Shown here: piece after piece, positions 6,859 through 14,783 of the stretch
Layout: each line of letters begins with the position of its first letter
How positions within the stretch are numbered: position 1 is the first letter of the stretch
Source: Frankiales bacterium
Lineage (GTDB): Bacteria; Actinomycetota; Actinomycetes; Mycobacteriales; SCTD01
Direction: 5' to 3'
Assembly (NCBI GenBank): GCA_025966135.1
Contig: JAOPVP010000067.1
Span: 1-39,913 of the forward strand
Length of the DNA stretch: 39,913 nucleotides
Translations under genes and position numbers: made by a program
Notes under the pieces: model-generated
Database searches by the model: none
The model's input: the letters and a program-made list of their open reading frames with translations, nothing else
Told to the model about the DNA's origin: nothing

Positions 6859-7734
6859 ATGCAAGTTCCAGCACCATTCGAGTACGCCCGGGCCGGCAAC
6901 GTTGCCGAGGCGATCGGGTTGCTGGAGCGGCTCGGCAGCTCGGCCAAGCTGGTCGCGGGCGGGCACAGCCTGCTGCCGATGATGAAGCTGCGGCTGGCAA
7001 ACTTCGAGTACCTCATCGACATCAACGACCTGCACGGCGAGCTCGGCTACATCACCGTCGCGTCTGACCAGATCCGGATCGGCGCGATGACCCGACACCG
7101 TGAGCTGCTCGAGTCCGCACCGCTGCTCGCGGCGTTCCCGATCTTCCGGGACGCCGAGCACGTCATCGCCGATCCCGTGGTCCGCAACCGCGGAACCCTC
7201 GGCGGGTCGCTGTGCCAGGCGGACCCGTCCGAGGACCTGTCGGCCGTCTGCACGACGCTCGACGCCAGTTGCGTGATCCAGGGCAGCGGCGGCCAGCGGG
7301 TCGTGTCGATGGCGGAGTTCCACCGCGGGCCGTACGAGACGGCGGTCGGCGACGATGAGCTCCTCATCGAGATCCGGCTCCCGTTGCGGGCAGGTGGGTC
7401 GAGCGCCTACGAGAAGGTCGAGCGCCGGGCGGGCGACTGGGCCGTCGTGTCCTGCGGGGCCGCGCTCTGGATGGACGGCGGCACCATCGCCGAGGCCCGG
7501 GTGGGTCTCGCGGCGGTGGGGCCCAACACGACGGGCATCCCGGCGATCGGCGAGCTGCTGCGCGGCAAGGCTCCGTCGGACGAGCTGTTCCGGGAGGCCG
7601 GTGCTCTGGCGTCGAGCAGCTGCAGCCCGGTGACGGATCTGCGCGGCACCGAGGAGTACAAGCGCCATCTCGCAGGCGAGCTCACGCGCCGCACGTTGAG
7701 CACGTGCGTCGCCCGGATCAAGCAAGGAGTGTGA
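6859..7734 (+). CDS. coxM: Carbon monoxide dehydrogenase medium (FAD) subunit
   Basis: A 291-aa flavoprotein subunit of the aerobic molybdenum CO dehydrogenase. The two FAD pyrophosphate-binding motifs are visible: AGGHSLLP at residues 33-40 and RGTLGGSLCQADP at 111-123. The CO dehydrogenase FAD-binding C-terminal region follows. It passes electrons from the iron-sulfur subunit through FAD to the quinone pool. The length matches the family. The start at ATG 6859 has GAGGAG 6 nt upstream. It is the first gene of a tightly spaced operon, with coxS beginning 3 nt after its stop, and it follows an upstream region with three inverted repeats that probably controls the operon. Confidence 0.95.
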   Translation: MQVPAPFEYARAGNVAEAIGLLERLGSSAKLVAGGHSLLPMMKLRLANFEYLIDINDLHGELGYITVASDQIRIGAMTRHRELLESAPLLAAFPIFRDAEHVIADPVVRNRGTLGGSLCQADPSEDLSAVCTTLDASCVIQGSGGQRVVSMAEFHRGPYETAVGDDELLIEIRLPLRAGGSSAYEKVERRAGDWAVVSCGAALWMDGGTIAEARVGLAAVGPNTTGIPAIGELLRGKAPSDELFREAGALASSSCSPVTDLRGTEEYKRHLAGELTRRTLSTCVARIKQGV

Positions 7735-7737
7735 CGG

Positions 7738-8214
7738 ATGCAGGTCTCGATGACCGTCAACGGAGCACCCGTGACCGAGGAGATCGAGGGGCGGATGCTG
7801 CTGGTGCACTTCCTGCGTGACCAGCTCCGCCTCACCGGTACCCACTGGGGCTGCGACACGAGCAACTGCGGCACGTGCGTGGTCTGGATGGACGGCGAGC
7901 CCGTGAAGTCGTGCACCGTGCTCGCGGCGATGGCTGGCGGCCGGGAGGTGCGCACCGTCGAGGGGCTCGAGCAGGACGGCGTCCTCGACCCCGTCCAGCA
8001 GGGCTTCATGGAGTGCCACGGCCTGCAGTGCGGCTTCTGCACGCCGGGGATGATAATGACCGCCAGGGCGCTGCTCGACCGCAACCCTGATCCCTCCGAC
8101 GGCGAGATCCGCGAGGCGATCAGCGGCCAGATCTGCCGCTGTACCGGTTACACGACGATCGTCCGCTCCGTTAAGTGGGCAGCCGCCTACGAGGCCGCGC
8201 AGGTGACGTCATGA
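7738..8214 (+). CDS. coxS: Carbon monoxide dehydrogenase small (2Fe-2S) subunit
   Basis: A 158-aa protein with both [2Fe-2S] clusters of the xanthine oxidase family. The plant-ferredoxin-type cluster is bound by Cys39, Cys44, Cys47 and Cys59 (GCDTSNCGTC and KSC); the proximal helical-domain cluster by Cys98, Cys101, Cys133 and Cys135 (CGFCTPGM and CRCTGY). Electrons pass from the molybdenum site in CoxL through these clusters to FAD in CoxM. AAGGAG lies 8 nt before the ATG. The stop overlaps the coxL start as ATGA, indicating translational coupling and equal subunit synthesis. All ligands are intact. Confidence 0.96.
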   Translation: MQVSMTVNGAPVTEEIEGRMLLVHFLRDQLRLTGTHWGCDTSNCGTCVVWMDGEPVKSCTVLAAMAGGREVRTVEGLEQDGVLDPVQQGFMECHGLQCGFCTPGMIMTARALLDRNPDPSDGEIREAISGQICRCTGYTTIVRSVKWAAAYEAAQVTS

Positions 8215-10601
8215 CCGCCGTCGAGGACCGACCCGCCGGCTTCGTCGACAACGACCAGAAGCCCGTCGGCTACGGCCGGATGCTCCGCAAGGAAGACCCT
8301 CGCTTCATCCGCGGCATGGGGCGGTACGTCGACGACATCAACCTGCCTGGGATGCTCCACCTCGCCATCCTGCGCTCGCCGGTGGCCCACGCCCGCATCA
8401 TCAGCATCGACACCAGGGCGGCCGAGGCCCACCCGAAGGTGAAGGCCGTCGTCACCGGCGCGATCCTCGCCGAGAAGGGCCTGGCGTGGATGCCGACCCT
8501 GTCCAACGACGTACAGGCTGTCCTCGCCACGGACAAGGTGCGCTTCCAGGGCCAGGAGGTCGCCTTCGTCGTCGCCGAGGACCGGTACGCCGCGCGCGAC
8601 GCCCTCGAGCTCATCGAGGTGGAGTACGACATCCTCGACCCGGTCATGGACGTCCGGAAGGCGCTCGAGCCGGGCGCGCCGCTCATCCGTGACGACCTCG
8701 AGGGCAAGAAGGACAACCACTGCTTCGACTGGGAGACCGGCGATGCCGCGGCTACCGAGGCCGTCTTCGCCAAGGCCGACGTGGTCGTCAGTGAGGACAT
8801 CGTCTACCCCCGCGTGCACCCCGCCCCGATGGAGACGTGCGGCTGCGTGGCCGACTTCGAACGGGTCGAGGGCAAACTGACCCTCTGGACCACCAGCCAG
8901 GCGCCGCACGCCCACCGCACCGTCTACGCCCTCGTCTCGGGGCTGCCGGAGCACAAGATCCGCGTCATCGCCCCCGACATCGGAGGCGGCTTCGGCAACA
9001 AGGTCCCGATCTACCCGGGCTACGTCTGCGCGATCGTCGCCTCGCTGGTCATCGGCAAGCCGGTGAAGTGGACGGAGGACCGCAGCGAGAACCTCGTCAG
9101 CACCGGCTTCGCCCGCGACTACATCATGCGCGGCGAGATCGCAGCGACGAAGGACGGCAAGATCCTCGCGATCCGTACCAACGTCCTCGCCGATCACGGC
9201 GCGTTCAACGGGACGGCCGCGCCGATCAAGTACCCCGCCGGCTTCTTCGGCGTATTCACCGGCAGCTACGACCTCGAAGCGGCGTACTGCAAGATGACCG
9301 CGGTCTACACCAACAAGGCCCCCGGCGGCGTCGCCTACGCCTGCTCGTTCCGCATCACAGAGGCCGTCTACCTCGTCGAGCGGATCGTCGACTGCCTGGC
9401 CTACCAGCTGGACATGGACCCGGCGGAGCTGCGGCTGAAGAACTTCATCCAGCCCGACCAGTTCCCCTACACGTCCAAGACCGGCTGGGTCTACGACTCG
9501 GGTGACTACGAGCCGGCGATGCGCCTCGCGATGGACATGATCGGCTACGACGAGCTCCGCAAGGAGCAGGCCGAGAAACGCGCCAAGGGCGAGCTGATGG
9601 GCATAGGCATCTCGTTCTTCACCGAGGCCGTGGGAGCGGGTCCGCGCAAGGACATGGACATCCTGGGCCTGGGCATGGCCGACGGCAGCGAGCTGCGGAT
9701 ACACCCCACGGGCAAGGCGGTCCTGCGGGTTTCGTGCATGAGCCAGGGGCAGGGCCACGAGACGACGTACGCGCAGATCGTGGCCGAGGAGATCGGCATC
9801 CCACCGGCGGACATCCAGGTCGTCAACGGTGACACCGACAACACGCCGTTCGGGCTGGGGACCTACGGCAGCCGGTCCACGCCGGTGTCCGGAGCGGCTG
9901 CCGCGCTCGTCGCACGGAAAGTGCGCGACAAGGCGCAGATCATCGCCTCGGGGATGCTCGAGGTGTCCGTCGCGGACCTCGAGTGGGACAAGGGCAGCTT
10001 CCACGTGAAGGGCGACCCGTCGAAGTCCGTGACGATCCAGGCGATCGCGATGCGGGCGCATGGCGCCGGTGACCTGCCGGAGGGCATTGAGGGCGGGCTC
10101 GAGGCCCAGATCTGCTACAACCCCTCCAACCTCACCTACCCGTTCGGCGCCTACATCTGCGTCGTCGACGTCGACCCGGGAACGGCGCAGGTCAAGGTAC
10201 GGCGGTTCGTCGCCGTCGACGACTGCGGCACCCGCATCAACCCGATGATCATCGAAGGCCAGGTGCACGGTGGCCTTACTGACGGCGTGGGCATGGCGCT
10301 GATGGAGATGATCTCCTTCGACGAGGACGGCAACTGCCTGTCAGGCTCGCTGATGGACTACCTCATCCCGACGGCGCTCGAAGTGCCCGAGTGGGAGACC
10401 GGCTACACGGTCACGCCGTCGCCGCACCACCCGATCGGCGCCAAGGGCGTCGGGGAGTCGGCCACCGTTGGGTCGCCCCCGTGCGTCGTCAACGCGGTCA
10501 TGGACGCCCTGAAGCCGTTCAAGGTCCGCCACGCCGACATGCCGCTCACGCCCTCGCGGGTGTGGGAGGCCATGCAGGGAAGGACGCGTCCGCCGATTTG
10601 A
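8211..10601 (+). CDS. coxL: Carbon monoxide dehydrogenase large (molybdenum) subunit, form I
   Basis: A 796-aa catalytic subunit that binds the Mo-molybdopterin cytosine dinucleotide and oxidises CO with water to CO2. The active-site loop reads VAYACSFRITEAV with Cys378, matching the form I signature AYxCSFR that marks genuine CO dehydrogenases; form II homologues have AYRGAGR. Cofactor-binding stretches such as PDIGGGFGNKVPIYPGYVCA and, near the C-terminus, GAKGVGESATVGSPPCVVNA are present, the latter with the conserved Glu. The start at ATG 8211 overlaps the coxS stop; an in-frame start at 8175 inside coxS is less likely. The order M-S-L is the classical form I order of Oligotropha. Full length and no lesions. 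Confidence 0.96.
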   Translation: MTAVEDRPAGFVDNDQKPVGYGRMLRKEDPRFIRGMGRYVDDINLPGMLHLAILRSPVAHARIISIDTRAAEAHPKVKAVVTGAILAEKGLAWMPTLSNDVQAVLATDKVRFQGQEVAFVVAEDRYAARDALELIEVEYDILDPVMDVRKALEPGAPLIRDDLEGKKDNHCFDWETGDAAATEAVFAKADVVVSEDIVYPRVHPAPMETCGCVADFERVEGKLTLWTTSQAPHAHRTVYALVSGLPEHKIRVIAPDIGGGFGNKVPIYPGYVCAIVASLVIGKPVKWTEDRSENLVSTGFARDYIMRGEIAATKDGKILAIRTNVLADHGAFNGTAAPIKYPAGFFGVFTGSYDLEAAYCKMTAVYTNKAPGGVAYACSFRITEAVYLVERIVDCLAYQLDMDPAELRLKNFIQPDQFPYTSKTGWVYDSGDYEPAMRLAMDMIGYDELRKEQAEKRAKGELMGIGISFFTEAVGAGPRKDMDILGLGMADGSELRIHPTGKAVLRVSCMSQGQGHETTYAQIVAEEIGIPPADIQVVNGDTDNTPFGLGTYGSRSTPVSGAAAALVARKVRDKAQIIASGMLEVSVADLEWDKGSFHVKGDPSKSVTIQAIAMRAHGAGDLPEGIEGGLEAQICYNPSNLTYPFGAYICVVDVDPGTAQVKVRRFVAVDDCGTRINPMIIEGQVHGGLTDGVGMALMEMISFDEDGNCLSGSLMDYLIPTALEVPEWETGYTVTPSPHHPIGAKGVGESATVGSPPCVVNAVMDALKPFKVRHADMPLTPSRVWEAMQGRTRPPI

Positions 10602-11452
10602 GCCCCCCGGACCTGACCCGACGTGCAGCGGCCCTGAGCGCCGACCGGCAGCCGTTCGTCCGCGCGACCGTGGTGCGGGCGCAGCCGCCGACCTCGGCGC
10701 GTCCTGGAGACCAGGCTCTCGTGCTGCGCGACGGCACCCTCGAGGGCTTCGTCGGCGGGCAGTGCGCGAGGGAGTCGGTGCGCGTCGCAGCCCTTGACGT
10801 GCTGCGCGACGGCAAGAGTCTGCTGCTGCGCGTCCTGCCCGACGACGGTGTCACCTTCCCTCAGACTCCTGGAGCCCGTCAGACCGTGAACCCGTGCCTG
10901 TCAGGGGGAGCCCTGGAGATCTTCCTCGAACCACAGCTGCCGGCCGCTGTGCTGCAGGTCACCGGCGACACGCCCGTGGCCCGGGCCGTTGCGACGCTTG
11001 GCGCTGCACTCGGCTACGAGGTGCGTGACGGGCTGCAGGATGGGCCCGTCGCGGTCGTGGTCGCCAGTCACGGCCACGACGAGCCGGAGACCATCAGGGC
11101 AGCCCTCGACGCCGGCGTCGGCTTCGTCGGCCTGGTCGCCAGCAGCACCCGTGGCGCCGCCGTGCTGGACGCGATGGACCTCACGGCTGACGAGCGCGCC
11201 AGGGTGCGCACCCCCGTCGGGCTCGAGATCGGGGCGCAGACCGCCGAGGAGATCGCCCTGTCGATCCTCGCGGCGGTCGTGAGGGCCGTCCGCGTCGACG
11301 GGCTGGCGGCGCTCGTCGCTCCGGCGTTGCCCGTCACCGCAGTCGACCCAGTCTGCGGCATGACCGTCGTGGTCGGACCTGACACCCCTCAGGCCGATGG
11401 GCAGTGGTTCTGCTGCACCGGCTGCCGCGACTCCTACCAGAGCGCGAGCTGA
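10598..11452 (+). CDS. XdhC/CoxI-family maturation protein with C-terminal YHS metal-binding domain
   Basis: A 284-aa protein. Residues up to about 80 form the XdhC_CoxI domain (FVGGQCARESVRVAALDVL), followed by a Rossmann-like XdhC_C domain (VTGDTPVARAVATLGAALGY, VVVASHGHDEPETIRAALDA, GFVGLVASSTRGAAVLDAMD). XdhC proteins bind and protect the molybdenum cofactor and are linked to sulfuration and insertion. The last 35 residues are a YHS-type domain (VDPVCGMTVVV, then QWFCCTGCRDSYQ) with four Cys that could bind copper or another metal; form I CO dehydrogenase needs copper bound to the catalytic Cys. That link is inference. The start is a TTG overlapping the coxL stop as TTGA, with GGAAGGA 13 nt upstream. 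Confidence 0.82.
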   Translation: MSPPDLTRRAAALSADRQPFVRATVVRAQPPTSARPGDQALVLRDGTLEGFVGGQCARESVRVAALDVLRDGKSLLLRVLPDDGVTFPQTPGARQTVNPCLSGGALEIFLEPQLPAAVLQVTGDTPVARAVATLGAALGYEVRDGLQDGPVAVVVASHGHDEPETIRAALDAGVGFVGLVASSTRGAAVLDAMDLTADERARVRTPVGLEIGAQTAEEIALSILAAVVRAVRVDGLAALVAPALPVTAVDPVCGMTVVVGPDTPQADGQWFCCTGCRDSYQSAS

Positions 11453-11455
11453 GCG

Positions 11456-12034
11456 GTGTTCGTCTCCGGGCTCGTCCTTGCCGCCGGCGCCTCCAGGCGG
11501 TTGGGCTGTCCCAAGCTGCTGCTGCCGTACCGGGGGAGCACGTTGCTCGACGCGACCCTGGCGACGGCCCGCACCTGCGGCTTCGACCAGCTCCTCGTCA
11601 CTCTCGGCGGCGCGGGCGAGCAGGTCCGGGCGGTTGTCGATCTCGGCGGCCTCGAGCTGGTCGACAATGCCGGGTTCGAGAGCGGCTGCGGGTCGTCGAT
11701 CCGCACGGCATGCGACGTGCTCGACGACCGCTGCGACGGCTTGGTGCTCCTGCTCGGGGACCAACCTGGCGTCACCGCTGCAGCAGTGCGCCGGCTCGTG
11801 GACGCCGGCGGGACGATCGGCGTCTGCCGGTACGACGACGGGCTCGGTCACCCGTTCTGGTTCGGCCGCGAGGTGTTCGACGACCTGCGTGCCCTGCACG
11901 GGGACAAGGCGGTGTGGAAGCTGCTGGAGTCTGGGCGCCACCCGGTTACCGAGGTCGTCGTGGCTGGCCCCGTCCCCACCGACGTCGACACCTGGGACGA
12001 CTACCAAGCCCTGCTTGCCGAGAGCGCGTCGTGA
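11456..12034 (+). CDS. MobA/MocA-like molybdenum cofactor nucleotidyltransferase
   Basis: A 192-aa NTP-transferase. The N-terminus LVLAAGASRRLGCPKLLLPY holds the nucleotide-binding signature of the family, and LVLLLGDQPGVTAAAVRRLV contains the conserved metal-binding GDxP segment; GHPFWFGREVFDDL is also typical. Homologues of the MocA type add CMP to molybdopterin, making the cytosine dinucleotide form that CO dehydrogenases use, so it most likely supplies CoxL. Proof of CTP rather than GTP preference is not visible. It starts at GTG 11456, 3 nt after the previous stop, and its own stop overlaps the coxD start as GTGA, so the genes are coupled. Confidence 0.85.
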   Translation: MFVSGLVLAAGASRRLGCPKLLLPYRGSTLLDATLATARTCGFDQLLVTLGGAGEQVRAVVDLGGLELVDNAGFESGCGSSIRTACDVLDDRCDGLVLLLGDQPGVTAAAVRRLVDAGGTIGVCRYDDGLGHPFWFGREVFDDLRALHGDKAVWKLLESGRHPVTEVVVAGPVPTDVDTWDDYQALLAESAS

Positions 12035-12915
12035 CGCTGGCCGACGTCATGGAGGTGCGCGAGCGGCTCGACGCCCTGGACTACCTCGTCGACGAGGGGC
12101 TGGGGACCGCCCTCTACCTGGCGGTGGCGCTCGGGCAGCCGCTGCTCCTGGAGGGTGAGCCCGGTGTTGGCAAGACCGCCGCCGCCAAGGCGCTGGCGCG
12201 GGCCCTCGACACCCCGCTGATCCGGCTGCAGTGCTACGAGGGGCTCACCGTGGCGGAGTCGCTCTACGAGTGGAACTACCAGCGGCAGCTCCTCACGATC
12301 CGGCTCGCCGAGGCGGGATCGACGTCGCTGACGGACGCCGACCTGTTCACCGAGGCGTTCCTCCAGGAGCGGCCGATCCTGCAGGCCCTCCGGCACCAGG
12401 GGCCGACCGCACCGGTGCTGCTCATCGACGACATCGACCGCGCCGACGACGAGTTCGAGGCCTTGCTGTTCGAGTTCCTCGGCGAGGGCTCGGTGACCAT
12501 CCCTGAGCTCGGGACGTTCACAGCGGTGCGCAGGCCAGTCGTCGTCCTCACGTCCAACCGCAGCCGCGAGCTGCACGACGCGCTGCGCCGCCGATGCCTC
12601 TACCACTGGATCGACTTCCCGTCGCTGGAGCGGTCCGCCGAGATCCTGCGGCGCTCCGTCCCGGCCGCCACTGAGTCCCTCGTCCAGAGCACCAGCGAGT
12701 TCGTCGGCAGGGCGCGCAGGCTCGACCTCGACAAGGCGCCGGGGATGGCCGAGACGATCGACTGGCTCTCGGCGCTCAGCACCCTCGGCGTCGCCGAGCT
12801 CGGCCGCAGCGAGATCGTCCGAACCCTCGGCGCCATCGCCAAGACGCCCGACGACCGCGACACCCTGCAGGACGCGCTCGCCGACTTGGGCTACCCCGAG
12901 GCAAGCACCGCATGA
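12031..12915 (+). CDS. coxD: MoxR-family AAA+ ATPase CoxD
   Basis: A 294-aa AAA+ ATPase. Walker A is GEPGVGKT (residues 42-49), Walker B is LLIDDID (about 130-136), and the sensor region is VVLTSNRSRELHDALRRRCLY. In Oligotropha, CoxD is a MoxR-type chaperone needed to assemble the copper-sulfur part of the [CuSMoO2] site in apo-CO dehydrogenase, together with the VWA protein CoxE. The presence of coxE four genes of the same cluster downstream supports that pairing here. GTG 12031 overlaps the preceding stop. The length is normal and motifs are intact. Confidence 0.92.
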   Translation: MTLADVMEVRERLDALDYLVDEGLGTALYLAVALGQPLLLEGEPGVGKTAAAKALARALDTPLIRLQCYEGLTVAESLYEWNYQRQLLTIRLAEAGSTSLTDADLFTEAFLQERPILQALRHQGPTAPVLLIDDIDRADDEFEALLFEFLGEGSVTIPELGTFTAVRRPVVVLTSNRSRELHDALRRRCLYHWIDFPSLERSAEILRRSVPAATESLVQSTSEFVGRARRLDLDKAPGMAETIDWLSALSTLGVAELGRSEIVRTLGAIAKTPDDRDTLQDALADLGYPEASTA

Positions 12916-12940
12916 CGCCCCGACCGAGCAAGGGAACCCG

Positions 12941-13567
12941 ATGAAGATCTCCAACGAGTTCACGGTCAGCGTCCCGGTGGCCGCGGCCTGGGAGGTGCTC
13001 ACCGACCTGGAGCGGATCGCTCCGTGCCTGCCTGGCACCCAGCTCACCGGTCGAGACGGTGACAGCTACCAGGGCAAGGTGAAGGTCAAGGTCGGCCCGG
13101 TCGTCACCGAGTTCTCTGGCGTCGCGACATTTGTCGAGAAGGACGATTCGGCCTATCGCGCAGTCATCGACGCCAAGGGCAAGGACGCTCGCGGTGGAGG
13201 CAACGCGAACGCCACGATCACTGCGCAGCTGCGCGCCGAGGGAGCGCAGACCGTCGTGACGGTCGAGACCGACCTCAAGATCAGCGGTAAGCTCGCGCAA
13301 TTCGGCAGCGGGATGATCGCGGAGGTGTCGAACAAGCTGCTGGGACAGTTCGTCGAGGAGCTCGAGAAGCAGGTCGTCGGAGCCCCTGCGCCCGCTACGG
13401 CCGAGACGACGGCACCCGCCGCGGCTGCCCCGCCCCCGCCCCCGCCATCGCTGGAGGCGGTCGACCTCACCGAGCTCGCCGGTGGTGCGGTCGCGAAGCG
13501 GCTCGCACCTGTCGCGGTGGTGCTGCTCCTGCTGGTGCTGCTCTATGCCGTGCGCCGCAAGCGGTAG
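12941..13567 (+). CDS. coxG: CoxG, SRPBCC-fold protein with C-terminal membrane anchor
   Basis: A 208-aa protein. Residues 1-145 form a CoxG/SRPBCC (START-like) domain beginning KISNEFTVSVPVAAAWEVL, with the family core CLPGTQL and GKVKVKVGPVV. A Pro/Ala-rich linker (about 147-170) leads to an amphipathic stretch and one transmembrane helix at 186-203, ending in the basic tail RRKR. CoxG is reported to tether CO dehydrogenase to the membrane and, in mycobacteria, to bind menaquinone and carry it to the enzyme; the tail anchor and hydrophobic cavity fold seen here fit that role. The start at ATG 12941 has AAGGGA upstream. It overlaps coxE by 23 nt in another frame. Confidence 0.9.
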   Translation: MKISNEFTVSVPVAAAWEVLTDLERIAPCLPGTQLTGRDGDSYQGKVKVKVGPVVTEFSGVATFVEKDDSAYRAVIDAKGKDARGGGNANATITAQLRAEGAQTVVTVETDLKISGKLAQFGSGMIAEVSNKLLGQFVEELEKQVVGAPAPATAETTAPAAAAPPPPPPSLEAVDLTELAGGAVAKRLAPVAVVLLLLVLLYAVRRKR

Positions 13568-14783
13568 CCCCGTCGGGGGAGTCGACCGCGCGGCCTTCGT
13601 CTCCGCCTTCCTGAACCGGCTGCGTGCTGCCGGCGTGGAGTCAGGGATGCCGAGCGCGGAGACGTTCACTCGAGCGCTCGAGGCGCAGGCCCCGCGCACC
13701 CGGTCCGAGCTCTACTGGCTGGCCCGTGTCACCCTCACCCACCGCCGGTCCGACCTGGCCGGGTTCGATGCGGTCTTCGACGCGCTCTTCTCCGACGTCG
13801 GGCTGCCGCTCGACCCGCACGCCCGTCGGAATGCGCTGGCCGCCGGCGCACGGCCCGACGACGTGTTCGCCCCACTGCCGGCGCGGGCGGGGGCCCCTGA
13901 GGACGGCGGTGGGCTGCCCTGGGCGACGCTGCCCCCCGTGGGTGACAGCGCGACCGGAGAGGCTGCCCTGGCGGTGCCCGAGCGGCTCCCGACAGGCGTC
14001 GCGGCGCTGGCCGACGTACCCTTCGACGAGCTCGACCCCGACCAGCTCAGGCTCGTCAGCGACTGGCTCGAGCAGGCGTTCACCCAGTGGCCGCTGCGTC
14101 GGACGCGCCGTCTTCAGCCGCATCCCCACGGCCGGTATGTCGACCTGCGTGGGACCCTCGCCCGGTCGCGACGAAGCGGTTGGGAGGCGATGTCCATCCA
14201 GCGCAGCGCCCCCCGCTACCGGCCGCGCCGGGTCGTGCTGCTCTGCGACGTCAGCAAGTCGATGCAGGCCCACGCCACGGCGTCGCTTCACCTCATGCGC
14301 GCCGCCGTGCTCACCGCGGACGCCGAGGTCTTCGCCTTCGCCACTAGCCTGACGCGACTCACCGCGGTCCTGGCGCACCGGTCTGCTGACGTCGCGATCG
14401 CGCAGGCGACGGAGGCGGTGGTGGACCGCTTCGGAGGCACCCGGATCGCATCCAACCTCGAGGCGCTGCTCCGGTCACGGCACGCCGGGGTGCTGCGTGG
14501 GGCGGTGGTCATCATCGCCTCCGATGGCTGGGACAGCGACGAGCCGGAAGCCCTCGCGGCGGCGATGGCCCGGCTGCGTCGCCGCGCCCATCGCGTGGTC
14601 TGGATGAACCCGCGCGTCGCGGCCGAGGGCTTCGCGCCGCTCGTCGGCGCAATGGCCGCGGCGCTGCCGTACTGCGACGAGCTGCTGCCGGCCCACGACC
14701 TGCGAGCCCTGCGCGACGCGGTCGCGACGGTCGCTACTTCCAGAGCGTCACGTGGATCGAGGGCCGGAAATGGCCGACGTTGA
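13545..14783 (+). CDS. coxE: CoxE, von Willebrand factor A domain protein
   Basis: A protein of about 412 aa whose C-terminal half is a VWA domain with MIDAS motif DVSKSM starting at Asp235, followed by the second-loop Thr region FGGTRIASNLEALL and IIASDGWDSDEP. CoxE works with the MoxR ATPase CoxD in maturing CO dehydrogenase in Oligotropha. The N-terminal half (AFVSAFLNRLRAAGVESGMP and Arg-rich RTRRLQPHPHGRYVDLRGTL) is typical of the family. The start is uncertain: ATG 13545 lies inside coxG without a clear ribosome-binding site, and no better start is seen before the conserved region. The C-terminus runs 50 nt into the convergent LysR gene, which is unusual; its last 17 residues look non-conserved. 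Confidence 0.87.
   Translation: MPCAASGSPVGGVDRAAFVSAFLNRLRAAGVESGMPSAETFTRALEAQAPRTRSELYWLARVTLTHRRSDLAGFDAVFDALFSDVGLPLDPHARRNALAAGARPDDVFAPLPARAGAPEDGGGLPWATLPPVGDSATGEAALAVPERLPTGVAALADVPFDELDPDQLRLVSDWLEQAFTQWPLRRTRRLQPHPHGRYVDLRGTLARSRRSGWEAMSIQRSAPRYRPRRVVLLCDVSKSMQAHATASLHLMRAAVLTADAEVFAFATSLTRLTAVLAHRSADVAIAQATEAVVDRFGGTRIASNLEALLRSRHAGVLRGAVVIIASDGWDSDEPEALAAAMARLRRRAHRVVWMNPRVAAEGFAPLVGAMAAALPYCDELLPAHDLRALRDAVATVATSRASRGSRAGNGRR

Noticed and set aside
8187..10268. 693-codon open frame on the minus strand opposite coxL
   Set aside because: It is a mirror effect of high third-position GC in coxL; its translation is low-complexity and Arg/Asp/Val-rich with no family pattern.
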